This document shows positions 45,528-54,788 of a stretch of DNA of 64,000 nucleotides, piece after piece (the stretch's first letter is position 1; every line of letters starts with the position of its first letter). Position numbers and translations under genes: made by a program. The notes under the pieces were generated by a model. It was not told where the DNA came from. It searched no databases and worked only from the letters and a program-made list of their open reading frames with translations. Origin of the DNA: Laspinema palackyanum D2a (GTDB lineage Bacteria > Cyanobacteriota > Cyanobacteriia > Cyanobacteriales > Laspinemataceae); NCBI GenBank assembly GCA_025370845.1, contig JAMXFF010000021.1, positions 62,001 to 126,000 on the forward strand. The letters run 5' to 3'.

Positions 45528-45729
45528 TAACGACTTCAGTCGTTGCTCTCGTGTTATGGCTGATGCCATAACACGAGTAATCGCCGCTTCTACCCCTTGT
45601 CTGCTTGGCAACTGGAAGCAGAGGCTGAGATGGGCGTTACTTGGCGATCGCCAAGTAACGCGGTAACGACTGAAGTCGTTACTACAAACGGGAACATCTC
45701 CCCCATCCCCCCTATCCTCCCCATCCTCC
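45486..45729. repeat. Second composite repeat element at the recJ/ydcF convergent junction
   Basis: The left G-rich tract 45486-45512 lies in the recJ coding end; the right C-rich tract 45696-45729 ends 10 bases before the next gene's stop. Inside are a GTAGTAACGACTTCAGTCGTT unit, a hairpin with 13-bp arms (45548-45560 and 45565-45577), a perfect 28-bp palindrome with a HIP1 core at 45634-45661, and an AACGACTGAAGTCGTT unit. Same plan as 13331-13627, with one compensatory pair change in the 13-bp hairpin. Confidence 0.85.
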
Positions 45730-45739
45730 AATGACCCAA

Positions 45740-46441
45740 TCAATCCAACTGACCTTGATGTTCACATTCATAATCGTCGGGTTGCCATTGGGTGATATTA
45801 ATTTCACTCAGGCGTTCCACCTGCTGACATTCGGAGGGATAGAACTGATCAATGATGGCCCAAATTAAACTGCGGGTGACATCTAATGCAGTTTTTAGCC
45901 AAAACTCTTTATTGCCAGGGATGCCTTCTTCCTCTACGGTTTCTATTTCTACGGCAATTCCTTTGGCACCTAACAGAATTTGTGCTAACCACTTAGCGCG
46001 AGGCAGATGGGTTTCGGAGGTGATGACTTTGACTTTCTTGACATCCCACTGTTTTAAGAGTTCACCACTAAAGGTAAAATTGGTAAAGGTAGAGTAGGCG
46101 CATCGTTCTAACCAAACATTCTGATTCGGAGCGCGATCGCGATCGAAAATTAGCTGCACACAAGGAGAGGCAGAACCTTGGGAAATCACAATGGGAATGT
46201 CCGGATTCTCTCGGGCAAATTGGGTGACGTACATTTCTCGTTTGATGCTACCACCCAGGACTAAAATAGCATCGACGGAGCCAGCGGCAGCCGATTGTAG
46301 ACGGAGCATTTGGACAGCCCAAAATCCGCCGAGGATGAGTACAAAAAATACAGTAATTCCGGTAACTATTTTTTGTGTTTTCCCTCGGCCTCTAGTGCTT
46401 AAGTTGGAGGGAGTGGGTTGTGGACGGGATTTTTGCTTCAT
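45740..46441 (-). CDS. YdcF/SanA-type (DUF218) membrane-anchored protein
   Basis: 233 aa. A basic N terminus, one membrane anchor (TGITVFFVLILGGFWAV, about 26-43), then the DUF218 core: SVDAILVLGGSIKREM, IPIVISQGSASPC, NVWLERCAYSTFTNFTFSGELL, and VKVITSETHLPRAKWLAQ. The core lies outside the cytoplasm. Family members are linked to envelope polysaccharide traits but lack a firm activity. The normal DUF218 E-x-x-S-x-N-T block is seen as RCAYSTFTN, so the glutamate is not kept. It lies 9 bases after the preceding gene, in an operon with it. Confidence 0.78.
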   Translation of the reverse strand: MKQKSRPQPTPSNLSTRGRGKTQKIVTGITVFFVLILGGFWAVQMLRLQSAAAGSVDAILVLGGSIKREMYVTQFARENPDIPIVISQGSASPCVQLIFDRDRAPNQNVWLERCAYSTFTNFTFSGELLKQWDVKKVKVITSETHLPRAKWLAQILLGAKGIAVEIETVEEEGIPGNKEFWLKTALDVTRSLIWAIIDQFYPSECQQVERLSEINITQWQPDDYECEHQGQLD

Positions 46442-46450
46442 GGCGATCGC

Positions 46451-47236
46451 CTACTCCGTATCCGGTAGCCGAAAAATCACTTGACCGTCCTCGGTGATTT
46501 CCTTTGAGGCCCCAAGCTTGAGTATTTCTTGTTCGGCTCGTTGTTTAACCGATTCATTGATACTATTTTGATAGACCTCATTCCAAGACCACAGGCGAAC
46601 CCCGGTACTATCGGGTTCGGTTCTCAGGAAGTCTGCTGCACCTTGATAGAGGTCTGCATAGTCTTCGTACTCTGTGCCGATCGCCCATTGCGCTGCCCTT
46701 TCATGGGATTCAATGCTGCCGGGAATATCTCCGAGTAACAGCAGTTGATCCAGACCTTTGAAACGCCACACCAGAAAGGCTTTGGGATTGATTTCCGGGG
46801 ACAAAACCGCTAGACCGCGTTCCATATATTGGATCCCCAGTTCCGGTTCCCCTTGGGCAAAGGAAACCGCAGTGGAGATAAAGGGATACATTTCCGCGAA
46901 GCGGGGGTCGAGGCGGGTAATGACGTCGAAGTATTCTTTATTTAAGGCGTAGCCGATTTGGTCTCGGATCTCTTCATCGCCAAAATATTGCACCCATTTG
47001 AGGAAGGCATAGTTAGCCATCATGTTATCGAAACCGAGGGTGGGCGATCGCCTCAGCATTTGAACTTGTAAGGCTTCTTGTTGTTGAGCTTGTCTGGGGT
47101 CGGTTTGGGCTAGGCGGGGGTTTCCTAGACCCGTCTGCTGCATGATGATGGCTCCAGCGAGGGCGACAATGGCGATCGCCACAGTCCCCCATTCTCCCCA
47201 CCCTCGCGAGGTAACGGTTTGTACTTTAGATTCCAC
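46451..47236 (-). CDS. Membrane-anchored TPR-like hypothetical protein
   Basis: 261 aa from GTG 47236, which has AGGAGGGT close upstream. One N-terminal anchor (GTVAIAIVALAGAIIMQQTG), then a helical region with TPR-like elements: YFDVITRLDPRFAEMYPFISTA, ELGIQYMERGLAVLSPEI, FKGLDQLLLLGDIPGSIESHERAAQWA. It ends with a short beta piece (DGQVIFRLPD). The family is widespread in cyanobacteria without a known role. The order with the YdcF-like gene, nine bases downstream, suggests both act at the envelope. A 200-base, GC-rich, pairable leader lies before it (47237-47440). Confidence 0.72.
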   Translation of the reverse strand: MESKVQTVTSRGWGEWGTVAIAIVALAGAIIMQQTGLGNPRLAQTDPRQAQQQEALQVQMLRRSPTLGFDNMMANYAFLKWVQYFGDEEIRDQIGYALNKEYFDVITRLDPRFAEMYPFISTAVSFAQGEPELGIQYMERGLAVLSPEINPKAFLVWRFKGLDQLLLLGDIPGSIESHERAAQWAIGTEYEDYADLYQGAADFLRTEPDSTGVRLWSWNEVYQNSINESVKQRAEQEILKLGASKEITEDGQVIFRLPDTE

Positions 47237-48039
47237 TACACCCTCCTGATCTGAATTCTTGCGTGGAGGTAACCCAGGCTAATGGTCCCAGTCTTTAGGT
47301 CTGGCTGGGTCTCCTTCAGACGGCCTCCTTCTCCCGGACTTTCCTCGGCAATCTCGACCTCAGTTCCCTTTGTCTGCTGGGGGTATCTGCCCCAAAGCGT
47401 TCAACCCGGATCCCCGAGTTACAGAATTTCAACATCTACAGATTAACTTAAAAAATATTGCATCGGAACATACTGCGCTTGACAAATATTTTAGCTACAC
47501 TAGAGACAACCTCAATTAAATCATCCGTGTGTCAACATTCATTCGGCGATTTCAGGGACGCTCACTGCTTTACTCATCCGGAAACCGTTTCCGTTGTCGT
47601 GAAGTCACTGCTAGTCAGGGGACCAAGGACGGTTACTCCATTGTCACCCCATTTTATAACTTTACGGGTTAAAGGGCCACCAACCTCTCCAAGACAAACG
47701 GGAGCAAATGTTGCAAACCAGTCAAATTGTTGGCACTATTGCTATTAGAGAGTCGTAGCCCTTGTCTTGCTCAAGGTCACGGTTGAAGTAATTCCAGCTA
47801 GGTCGGAATTGACCCGGACTAGACCCGTTCTGGGTGAAGGCTGGGAGCAAAACAATCCGCAGGCTGGCAAAAATACATCTTGATTTGGAAAATTAACGAC
47901 CACTCAACAGAACTATCAGTCCCTCAACTGGAAAAATTTGAGAGTCTAAAGAATCAATTTTATTTAACCCGTTGGTTCTCTGGATTAAATTCTCTAACCG
48001 ATTGTCTCTATTCGTTAAACCCCTAATCCCCCAACTTAC
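47237..48039. other. Divergent spacer with a GC-rich, possibly structured leader
   Basis: 803 bases. On the minus strand, 47440-47237 is GC-rich with several pairing blocks (ACCCAG/CTGGGT around 47300, GGGGG/CCCCC around 47380-47395) and a stretch GAGGAAAGTCCGGGA (complement of 47332-47346) that recalls a conserved part of RNase P RNA; the rest does not fit RNase P. Nearer the protease gene is AT-rich DNA for its promoter. A 96-codon plus frame (47458-47748) is not supported. Confidence 0.45.
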
Positions 48040-49335
48040 ATGAATCAATACTCAAAACGGAACTCTTTGCTGCAAATTGCCCTATTTGGTGGAGCCTTTG
48101 CCACTACTGCAGCTCTGACCTTATTAACTCCTCTTGGCTCTCGGGCGGTGCGAGCACAGCTTCAAAATAGTCCCAAGGCGATTGTGGATGAAGTCTGGCA
48201 AATCGTGAATCGGGACTATGTGGATGGCTCATTTAATCAGATAAATTGGGAAGCCACGCGCACGGAGTTGTTAAGTCAGGAATATTCCTCGCCGGAACAA
48301 GCTTACGCCGCAGTACGGGTTGCTTTAGCCAAATTAAATGACCCCTACACGCGATTTTTAGACCCAGAACAGTTTGAGGAGTTGACCACTCAAACTTCGG
48401 GGGAAATGTCTGGGGTGGGGATGCGTTTAGAGCTCAATACAGACACCCAAAAAATCACGGTGGTTGAACCGATGGAAAATTCCCCGGCGAAGCAAGCGGG
48501 ACTGCAATCGGGGGACCAAATTTTGCAGATTGACGATCGCCCGACTCAAGGGATGAAAGTCGAAGAAGCCGCCCAATTGATTCGGGGAAAAGAAGGGACG
48601 GAAGTGAGCTTGCGGGTCTATCGCTCAACTCAAGGGGAATTTGATGTCACGTTAAAACGGGCGCGGATTGAACTCCAAGCGGTTCGCTATAATATCCGCG
48701 CTGAAGGGGGAACCAATGTTGGCTATATCCAGTTATCCGAGTTTAGTTCCCATGCAGCGGAACAAATGCACGATGCGATTAGCGAACTGAGCGATCGCGG
48801 TGTGGATGCGTTTGTCTTGGATTTGCGCGGCAATCCGGGGGGTTTATTGTACGCAAGTATTGATATCGCTCGGATGTGGTTAGATAGTGGGGAAATTGTC
48901 CGCACGGTCGATCGCAATGGCGGCAGTCAAGATTTTCGCGCCAATCGTTCGGCGATCGCCAAGCAACCTCTGGCGGTTTTAGTGGATAAAAACTCCGCGA
49001 GTGCCAGCGAAATCTTATCCGGTGCGCTCAAAGATAACCGCCGCGCCACGATTATTGGTACCCCCACCTTTGGTAAAGCTTTGGTGCAGTCGGTCCATTC
49101 CCTCTCCGATGGATCCGGGTTAACGGTGACGATCGCCCATTACTACACCCCCAATGGTACCGATATCTCCCAACTCGGCATCACGCCGGATATCGCGATC
49201 GACTTGACTAATGAGGATAAACGCCGTCTAGCAGCTAATCCCCAACTCCGGGGAACCTCTGATGACCCCTGCTATGCTCGCGCGGTTGCTTCGTTGCTCG
49301 CACAACTCCAACCTAACCCGTTAGCGATTCAGTAA
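48040..49335 (+). CDS. ctpB: C-terminal processing protease, CtpB type (S41)
   Basis: 431 aa. The signal peptide (LLQIALFGGAFATTAALTLLTPLGSRAVRAQ) sends it to the lumen or periplasm. Order: NSPKAIVDEVWQIVNRDYVDG, PDZ domain about 110-200 (SGVGMRLELN, NSPAKQAGLQSGDQILQI), then the S41 core with GYIQLSEFSS, LDLRGNPGGLLYASIDIA, the catalytic serine in KNSASASEIL (Ser321) and lysine in TFGKALVQ (Lys346), 25 residues apart as in other CtpA/Tsp enzymes. The start of the mature protein resembles CtpB/CtpC rather than the D1-processing CtpA, from memory of the Synechocystis sequences. Begins at ATG 48040; a strong terminator follows. Confidence 0.88.
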   Translation: MNQYSKRNSLLQIALFGGAFATTAALTLLTPLGSRAVRAQLQNSPKAIVDEVWQIVNRDYVDGSFNQINWEATRTELLSQEYSSPEQAYAAVRVALAKLNDPYTRFLDPEQFEELTTQTSGEMSGVGMRLELNTDTQKITVVEPMENSPAKQAGLQSGDQILQIDDRPTQGMKVEEAAQLIRGKEGTEVSLRVYRSTQGEFDVTLKRARIELQAVRYNIRAEGGTNVGYIQLSEFSSHAAEQMHDAISELSDRGVDAFVLDLRGNPGGLLYASIDIARMWLDSGEIVRTVDRNGGSQDFRANRSAIAKQPLAVLVDKNSASASEILSGALKDNRRATIIGTPTFGKALVQSVHSLSDGSGLTVTIAHYYTPNGTDISQLGITPDIAIDLTNEDKRRLAANPQLRGTSDDPCYARAVASLLAQLQPNPLAIQ

Positions 49336-49385
49336 ATTGCCTTGAACTGGCATTTTCTACCCTAACAAGACCCGCAACCGGAACA

Positions 49386-49418
49386 AGAGGGACGCATCAG
49401 ATTTGCGTCCCTCTTTTT
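49386..49418 (+). terminator. Strong intrinsic terminator after ctpB
   Basis: Perfect 11-bp stem (49386-49396 with 49404-49414), a 7-base loop TCAGATT, and a T-tract (49414-49418). It sits 50 bases after the protease stop and 14 bases before the end of the convergent RTX gene, so it may act for both strands. Confidence 0.9.
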
Positions 49419-49431
49419 GCGTTCCCAAAAA

Positions 49432-52137
49432 TCAATCCAAAAACATGATATTATCTGCGGTTAAATTGCCGATTCCCACATCGACACGGGCGATCGCACC
49501 GGATGTAAAATTTCCATCATCATCGATATACAGTTTTCCGGTATCCGTTGCATAGCCAATCCGCGCATTACTGCTCGTCATGGCTAGAATATTAGCCTGA
49601 GTATCCACAATCACGCTCTCGGTCCCATCCATCAAGGATGCCTTAGATAAGGTAACTGGGGTTCCCCCGGATACACCGGATAGATTCTCTGTAAAGGCGA
49701 TCGCATCTCCATCAGCGCCAAAGGTAAAATCCGTAATGCGATCGCTGGCAGTTCCCGGGGAATTCACCGTGGCATAGACAAAGATATCTTGACCTTTTCC
49801 CCCGGTGAGACTATCCACCCCATCTCCGGGGAACAACAGGTCATTCCCCTCAGTGCCTTGCAAGCTGTCGGCATCGCTAGACCCGGTAATAATATTAATC
49901 TGGGGTTGATTCTCCACCACGGCTATGGCGGGATTCCTCGACGCCATCACCCGAAGTTCCTCGGGGGTATTACTAAAGCTATTGTTTTCCAGGAACGCAT
50001 TGGTCACTTCCGGTTCAACCACTATGCCGACGGGTGCATTCTCGATCGCATTATTCGCCAGGGTGACATTCTCGGAATTAGAAACCAGCTTAATCCCGCT
50101 CCCCTCTTGATCTGCACCGACGGGTAAATTCGATAAATTGCGATTTTCCCCTAATCTCACCTGATTTTCTGCAACTTCAGACTCCGATAAAGACCCCAAG
50201 ATGCCAAAATCCACGGAGTCTAAGGTGTTATTGCGAACGATCGCACTCATAGCCGCGTCAAACATTCCCAAGACAATGCCGCCACTGCCTTGAATCAAAT
50301 TATTCTCCACCGTTGCTGTCGCTGCATCCTCCAAATTGATGCCATCAAGCGCATCCAAAACTCGCACATTCTCAATGACCAGATTCTCAATCGCTGTCCC
50401 ATTCTCCGGTTGGACGGCTAGAATATCTCCATTGGTTTCAATGCCATCCAGGGTGACATTACTGGCGAGAATTCTCATACTGGTTCCACCCGCTTCCGTG
50501 GAAATCATCGTCTCATCCGTCCCCCGAGCGCTATCGTTTCCGGCCACACCAGCATGAAACCCTTTAAGCGTCAAGGGTTTATCGATTTCCACGAGTTCGG
50601 AGTAGGTGCCGCTACTGACCATAATGGTATCTCCCGGGTTGGTTCCGGCGATCGCAGTTTGAATGGAGGTATAAACGCGGTAAACTTCCAAGGTTTCGCT
50701 ATTGGTTTCCGGGTCAGCGACAGCAATTTCAATCTCGAAATAATTGGACTCGCTCAGGTTCTCGGTAGCTGTGAGTAAAATCTCCCCCGTTTCGGGGTCG
50801 AGTTCAAATAGATTGGATACGGACTCTCCCTCACTATCGAGGACATCTAACAGGGAATACTCCGTATTACTGGAATTGTCCTCCGTTGAAATCATGGCGA
50901 TCGCGCCTAGGGGAGTGGTTTCATTGACCACAAAGACTTGACTCGGTGCCGGGGGAATGGGATCAGTCGGCGGAAAAAACAGCACAGGCTCACTATCTGG
51001 AGGCGGAGGTGGCTCAATAAACGCGCTGCGAGTGAATTCTATGTTTACTTTTCTCACTCCTTGCAAGATGGCTAAATATTCCCCAGTTCGTTTATCTTGG
51101 ATGATGGTCTGGGGGGAATTTTCCTCTCCTTCTTGTATAAAGTTTAAATTGTCAAACCGGAGTCCGTCGATGAGTTCGATTTCATCTTCGCCCAAGGTAA
51201 AATCAACAATCAGATTCGCTTCGCTGCGGGTGAAACTTCCGGTCCCTCTTGCCAGGACGATGCGATCGAACCCTTCTCCTCCAGTTAACGTATCGCTCCC
51301 GAAACCTGCCAAGAGGATATCATTTCCCGCGCCCCCGGAGAGAAAATCATTTCCTTGCTCGCCATACAAGCTATCATCTCCCTCTCCTCCATACAAAAGA
51401 TCGTTCCCTTCATTCCCGTTTAACCAGTTGTTTCCCTCATCTGCAAAGATCTGATCATCACCCTCTCCACCAGAGAGGGTATCGTTTCCTCCCTTACCAA
51501 ACAGGGCGTCATTCCCTTTGTCGCCATAGAGCAGGTCGTTTCCGTCACCCCCATAAACTGTATCATCATCTTGTCCACCGTAGAGGGTATCCTCTGCCCC
51601 ATTGCCCACTAATAAATCATTGCCTTGATTTCCGAATAAGAGGTTATTTCCTCCCTCGCCATAAAGGGTGTCGTTCCCTTCGTTGCCCAAGAGGGTGTCG
51701 TTCCCTTTGTCGCCATAGAGGAGGTCATCGCCGTTGCCCCCAAAAACCGTATCCTCATCCTGTCCGCCATAAATAATGTCGTTTCCCTCGCCCCCGACTA
51801 ACCAGTCGTTGCCCTGATTTCCAAGTAGGATGTTGTTCCCGGCCACCCCATAGATGAAGTCGTTTCCATCGTTACCATACAGGAGGTTATTTCCAGATTG
51901 GCCCACCAAGACATCATTACCGGGTCCGCCAAACAAGGTATCATTATCGGGTCCGGCTGACAGGAAATCGTTGCCCTGATTTCCTAGGATGTAGTTCGAT
52001 CCGGGATTTCCCTGAATCTCATCATCCCCGGAACTTCCCAGAACTGTATCATTGCCATTGAGTCCCGGTAAAATTTCGGACTCAGTAGATAAGGTCTCGA
52101 TTCCGTTGTTGGCCTCTGTGCCGTTGTGGGCTACCAT
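49432..52137 (-). CDS. RTX calcium-binding protein with cadherin-like and beta-helix modules
   Basis: 901 aa. ATG 52137 has AGGAGG eight bases upstream. No signal peptide. Residues about 25-290 are long runs of GGxGNDxLxG RTX nonapeptides forming Ca2+ beta-rolls; then DxIxxDFTLGEDEIEL and DKRTGEYLAILQGV as in the 9327 protein. Residues about 400-480 form a cadherin-like domain (YSLLDV...FELDPETGEILLTA). A right-handed beta-helix of the NosD/pectate lyase type follows, about 495-755 (DTIMVSSGTYSELVEIDKPLTLKG; repeated NNxIxNxPVGI). A second short RTX block (GSSDADSLQGTEGNDLLF) and a beta domain (RIGYATDTGKLYIDDDG) close the protein. Likely secreted by type I export; no exporter nearby. Confidence 0.88.
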   Translation of the reverse strand: MVAHNGTEANNGIETLSTESEILPGLNGNDTVLGSSGDDEIQGNPGSNYILGNQGNDFLSAGPDNDTLFGGPGNDVLVGQSGNNLLYGNDGNDFIYGVAGNNILLGNQGNDWLVGGEGNDIIYGGQDEDTVFGGNGDDLLYGDKGNDTLLGNEGNDTLYGEGGNNLLFGNQGNDLLVGNGAEDTLYGGQDDDTVYGGDGNDLLYGDKGNDALFGKGGNDTLSGGEGDDQIFADEGNNWLNGNEGNDLLYGGEGDDSLYGEQGNDFLSGGAGNDILLAGFGSDTLTGGEGFDRIVLARGTGSFTRSEANLIVDFTLGEDEIELIDGLRFDNLNFIQEGEENSPQTIIQDKRTGEYLAILQGVRKVNIEFTRSAFIEPPPPPDSEPVLFFPPTDPIPPAPSQVFVVNETTPLGAIAMISTEDNSSNTEYSLLDVLDSEGESVSNLFELDPETGEILLTATENLSESNYFEIEIAVADPETNSETLEVYRVYTSIQTAIAGTNPGDTIMVSSGTYSELVEIDKPLTLKGFHAGVAGNDSARGTDETMISTEAGGTSMRILASNVTLDGIETNGDILAVQPENGTAIENLVIENVRVLDALDGINLEDAATATVENNLIQGSGGIVLGMFDAAMSAIVRNNTLDSVDFGILGSLSESEVAENQVRLGENRNLSNLPVGADQEGSGIKLVSNSENVTLANNAIENAPVGIVVEPEVTNAFLENNSFSNTPEELRVMASRNPAIAVVENQPQINIITGSSDADSLQGTEGNDLLFPGDGVDSLTGGKGQDIFVYATVNSPGTASDRITDFTFGADGDAIAFTENLSGVSGGTPVTLSKASLMDGTESVIVDTQANILAMTSSNARIGYATDTGKLYIDDDGNFTSGAIARVDVGIGNLTADNIMFLD

Positions 52138-52767
52138 TTTTTTTCCTCCTGTTAAATATTATTAAGTTTGAGCTTGCCCAAATTTGGATGATTTTCTTCT
52201 AAGTAATTATACGGTTTTCCGTAAAACTACTGAGAACAAGGGCTCAATTTCTGTATAAAAGATGGCGGTAATGAAATAAAATGCGGGGATTTCACCCCGA
52301 AAGGCTTGTGATGACTCTGATAGAGAATATCCATCGGAGGGATGAACTCTCGGCAGAAATGGGCTTTGGGAACTGAAATGATGGAGATTAGCCTACAATT
52401 AGCCCCACAAAACTCCCGGGCCGGAGGACCCGATGGGTGGCGATCGCCCGGTCATCCCTGGCTCACTTTAGTAGCCAGTCCTGGGTTGAGTGAGAACGGC
52501 AAACCTCCTCAGTCCGTCCCATTATGGTTATAATGACCTACATTTATTCCGGTTCCACTCTACCGGCTGGGGTGTTTGCCCTGGAGAGATGGAAATCAAA
52601 AAAATGCCTTTAGGTCGTTGACAAATTTTAAATTTTATGCTTTTGAGGAATAAGTTGATTAAAGGTTGATGCGAATACAAACCCAGGGTTTTTGGCCTCG
52701 TTAAGGGACCCAAATAATGTGGTTTTTGGCAGGTTAGGCTTTTGGAGCAAGATAGAAAGTAACCGGA
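52138..52767. other. Intergenic region, nothing convincing
   Basis: 630 bases between two minus-strand genes. A 63-codon plus frame at 52342-52533 has its GGAGG immediately against the ATG, too close to be used, and no recognisable protein. A HIP1-like site lies near 52441. Nothing else was seen. Confidence 0.4.
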
Positions 52768-53280
52768 TCAATGTCCTCCAGATTTTACCTGTTGAGTGAG
52801 GTGAATTAATTCAGGTAAAATGAGCTTCATGAGGGCAAGTTTGACCGCCCCAGTTGAACCGGGGATGGAGAAAATTAACTTAGATTGATAAAGGCCAGCG
52901 ATCGCCCGAGAGGCGATCGCCCGCGACCCGATTTCTGGGTAACTTAAGGCGCGAAAGAGTTCGCCAAAACCGGGTAAAGTCTTCTCTAGCAAAAGTGCGA
53001 TCGCATCATAAGTCGTATCCCTCGGCGCGATCCCGGTTCCCCCATTAAAAATCACCGCCTCCAACTCCGGACGCTGACCCAAGGCGACTAGATGACCCTG
53101 AATCAGCGCCGGTTCATCGGGAAGAATCGTATAATCCACCACGGCATGAGAGTTCTGGGTCAATAACCCTTGAATCAATTGGCCGCTGCGGTCCGTTTCT
53201 GGGGTGCGCGTGTCGCTAATCGTGACAATGGCGCAATGGACGGCAACGGGTTGAGAGTCGGGATGAGGGATGTTTGTCAT
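52768..53280 (-). CDS. moaB: Molybdenum cofactor biosynthesis protein MoaB
   Basis: 170 aa. Cytosolic MoaB/MogA-type enzyme or binding protein for molybdopterin adenylylation. Family blocks: AIVTISDTRTPETDRSGQLI (17-36), VIFNGGTGIAPRDTTYDAI (about 77-95), FGELFRALSYPEIGSRAIASRA (about 105-126) and FSIPGSTGAVKLALMKLILPEL (about 136-157). Normal length for the family. ATG 53280. It lies 50 bases downstream of psb28 on the same strand but shares no pathway with it, so co-transcription is incidental. Confidence 0.93.
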   Translation of the reverse strand: MTNIPHPDSQPVAVHCAIVTISDTRTPETDRSGQLIQGLLTQNSHAVVDYTILPDEPALIQGHLVALGQRPELEAVIFNGGTGIAPRDTTYDAIALLLEKTLPGFGELFRALSYPEIGSRAIASRAIAGLYQSKLIFSIPGSTGAVKLALMKLILPELIHLTQQVKSGGH

Positions 53281-53330
53281 AGCATTTGGACAGAGGCGAT
53301 CGCGCCTGAGTTGAGACCATTGTGCAAGGG

Positions 53331-53666
53331 TTACGCCTTACTAAACCCTAAACCATTTTCCTTGGCGTAGCGTTCCATAAACCGCATAAACCGATCCCAA
53401 TCCGCTTGGGATTTCATCACATGGGTCGCTTCAATGCCGTCCGCTTGTCCGTTCACGAATTTACCCTTGACATCCCGGCAAGCGATTTCCCCTTCTTCAT
53501 CCAGCAAGTACATCCCGGTAATCTCATCGGTACTATCCTTGTCCAGAATGGCCGGATTTTTGAAGTAAAAGGTCGCGGTCCCCTGTTTGCCATCTTTTGA
53601 GCGAGTGAGGCGCACGTCTGGGATCACCTCTTCCTTGATGCCTCGGGAAAACTGAATTTCTGTCAT
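53331..53666 (-). CDS. psb28: Photosystem II assembly protein Psb28
   Basis: 111 aa, full length. Soluble factor that binds transiently to the cytoplasmic side of PSII assembly intermediates (RC47) and is absent from mature [50 protein letters not shown] and the C-terminal [19 protein letters not shown] are characteristic. ATG 53666 has no good Shine-Dalgarno sequence; an AT-rich stretch before it (TTTATAAAAC) may be part of its promoter. It is preceded by the LOG gene on the same strand at 54 bases. Confidence 0.95.
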   Translation of the reverse strand: MTEIQFSRGIKEEVIPDVRLTRSKDGKQGTATFYFKNPAILDKDSTDEITGMYLLDEEGEIACRDVKGKFVNGQADGIEATHVMKSQADWDRFMRFMERYAKENGLGFSKA

Positions 53667-53720
53667 GTTCTTGTAAAGTTTTATAAACGACTCTGGGGAT
53701 TATTTTCTCATCTTTGGGCC

Positions 53721-54788
53721 TTATTTGCGCTCGGGATGAGAGGATTCTACAGAATCGGAGTCGCCGAGGGTGTTAATTCGGCGAATCAGTTGGTACATCC
53801 GTCCGGCATCGCGGCGGTTAAAGAAGAAAATCAGGCGGGGGAGTTCAAAGGTTTCATCTCCGGTTTCTTCCGGTAATCCGTGGCTTTTTTCGATGATGCC
53901 TCGGACGAGGATATCGCTAAACTCTTCATTGAGTTGGGCGACTGCCTCATCGGAGAGTTCGGTTTTGAGGCGAATCACGAAGCGATCGCCGACATAGCGA
54001 CTGGAGTGATAAACCCGATAGAAACTGCGAATGGTTTCACAGGCGACCTCGACGTTATCGGTAATCGTGTAAATACTGCAATCATGGGGACTGATTAATC
54101 CCCGGTGCAGGAGGTGCTTGCGGATATAGGCATCCCAGTCTTTCCAGTAGTCGCCACCGGGACAGTCGATGAGGACCACGGGACAGGGACCAAAGCGCCC
54201 GGTTTGCCCCAAGGTGACGCATTCAAAGGCTTCATCTTGAGTGCCGAATCCCCCGGGGAACAGGGCGATCGCGTCACTTTCCTTGAGGAAAAATAACTTA
54301 CGGGTAAAGAAGTATTTGAATTCGACTAAATTGCTCGGGTCAATATAGGGATTCGCTTCCTGCTCAAAGGGCAGTTGAATGTTTAAGCCAAAAGAGTGGG
54401 CTTTCGTGGCTCCTTTATTGCCCGCTTCCATAATGCCACCCCCGGCACCGGTCATGACCATAAAGCCCTGTTCGACGACTGCACGACCAAAGGCTTCAGC
54501 AATCTGGTATTCTGGGGCCTCCGGTGGGGTGCGCGCTGACCCAAAAATGGTGATTTTCCGGGTATGGCGATGGGGATAAAAGGCTTGGAAGGCGGCTTCC
54601 ATATCGAGTAAAGCCGCACTGAGGATTTTCCAGTCCAGACGTTCCATGTCTTCGCCGGTCAAGCGCACGAGGGTGGAGAGCGATCGCTCAATCCATTTTC
54701 TAAACTTGAGGTTCGGCAACTCATCAATGAGTTCATTCATCTGGGCCTGGAGGCGATCGAGAGAGTCAGAAGAGTAAGGGGAAGCCAT
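53721..54788 (-). CDS. LOG family nucleotide phosphoribohydrolase-like protein
   Basis: 355 aa. The lysine-decarboxylase/LOG fold has the signature PGGFGTQDE (178-186) and FTRKLFFL (161-168) with the conserved arginine, plus the nucleotide-binding GAGGGIMEAGNKG (about 114-126). LOG enzymes release the free base from nucleoside 5'-monophosphates (cytokinin activation in plants). This long form carries an N-terminal helical region of 80 residues (QAQMNELIDELPNLKFRKW) and a C-terminal extension of about 100 residues (RDAGRMYQLIRRINTLGDS), common in cyanobacteria. ATG 54788. The substrate in this organism is not known. Confidence 0.88.
   Translation of the reverse strand: MASPYSSDSLDRLQAQMNELIDELPNLKFRKWIERSLSTLVRLTGEDMERLDWKILSAALLDMEAAFQAFYPHRHTRKITIFGSARTPPEAPEYQIAEAFGRAVVEQGFMVMTGAGGGIMEAGNKGATKAHSFGLNIQLPFEQEANPYIDPSNLVEFKYFFTRKLFFLKESDAIALFPGGFGTQDEAFECVTLGQTGRFGPCPVVLIDCPGGDYWKDWDAYIRKHLLHRGLISPHDCSIYTITDNVEVACETIRSFYRVYHSSRYVGDRFVIRLKTELSDEAVAQLNEEFSDILVRGIIEKSHGLPEETGDETFELPRLIFFFNRRDAGRMYQLIRRINTLGDSDSVESSHPERK

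Noticed and set aside
47332-47346. RNase P RNA gene on the minus strand
   Set aside because: Only the GAGGAAAGTCCGGG box fits. The ACAGAA-containing partner, the specificity domain and the usual length are absent.
47458-47748. 96-codon plus-strand frame upstream of ctpB
   Set aside because: No ribosome-binding site, no domain and a composition unlike neighbouring genes.
52342-52533. 63-codon frame preceded by GGAGG
   Set aside because: The GGAGG abuts the ATG, which is too close to work, and the protein has no recognisable content.
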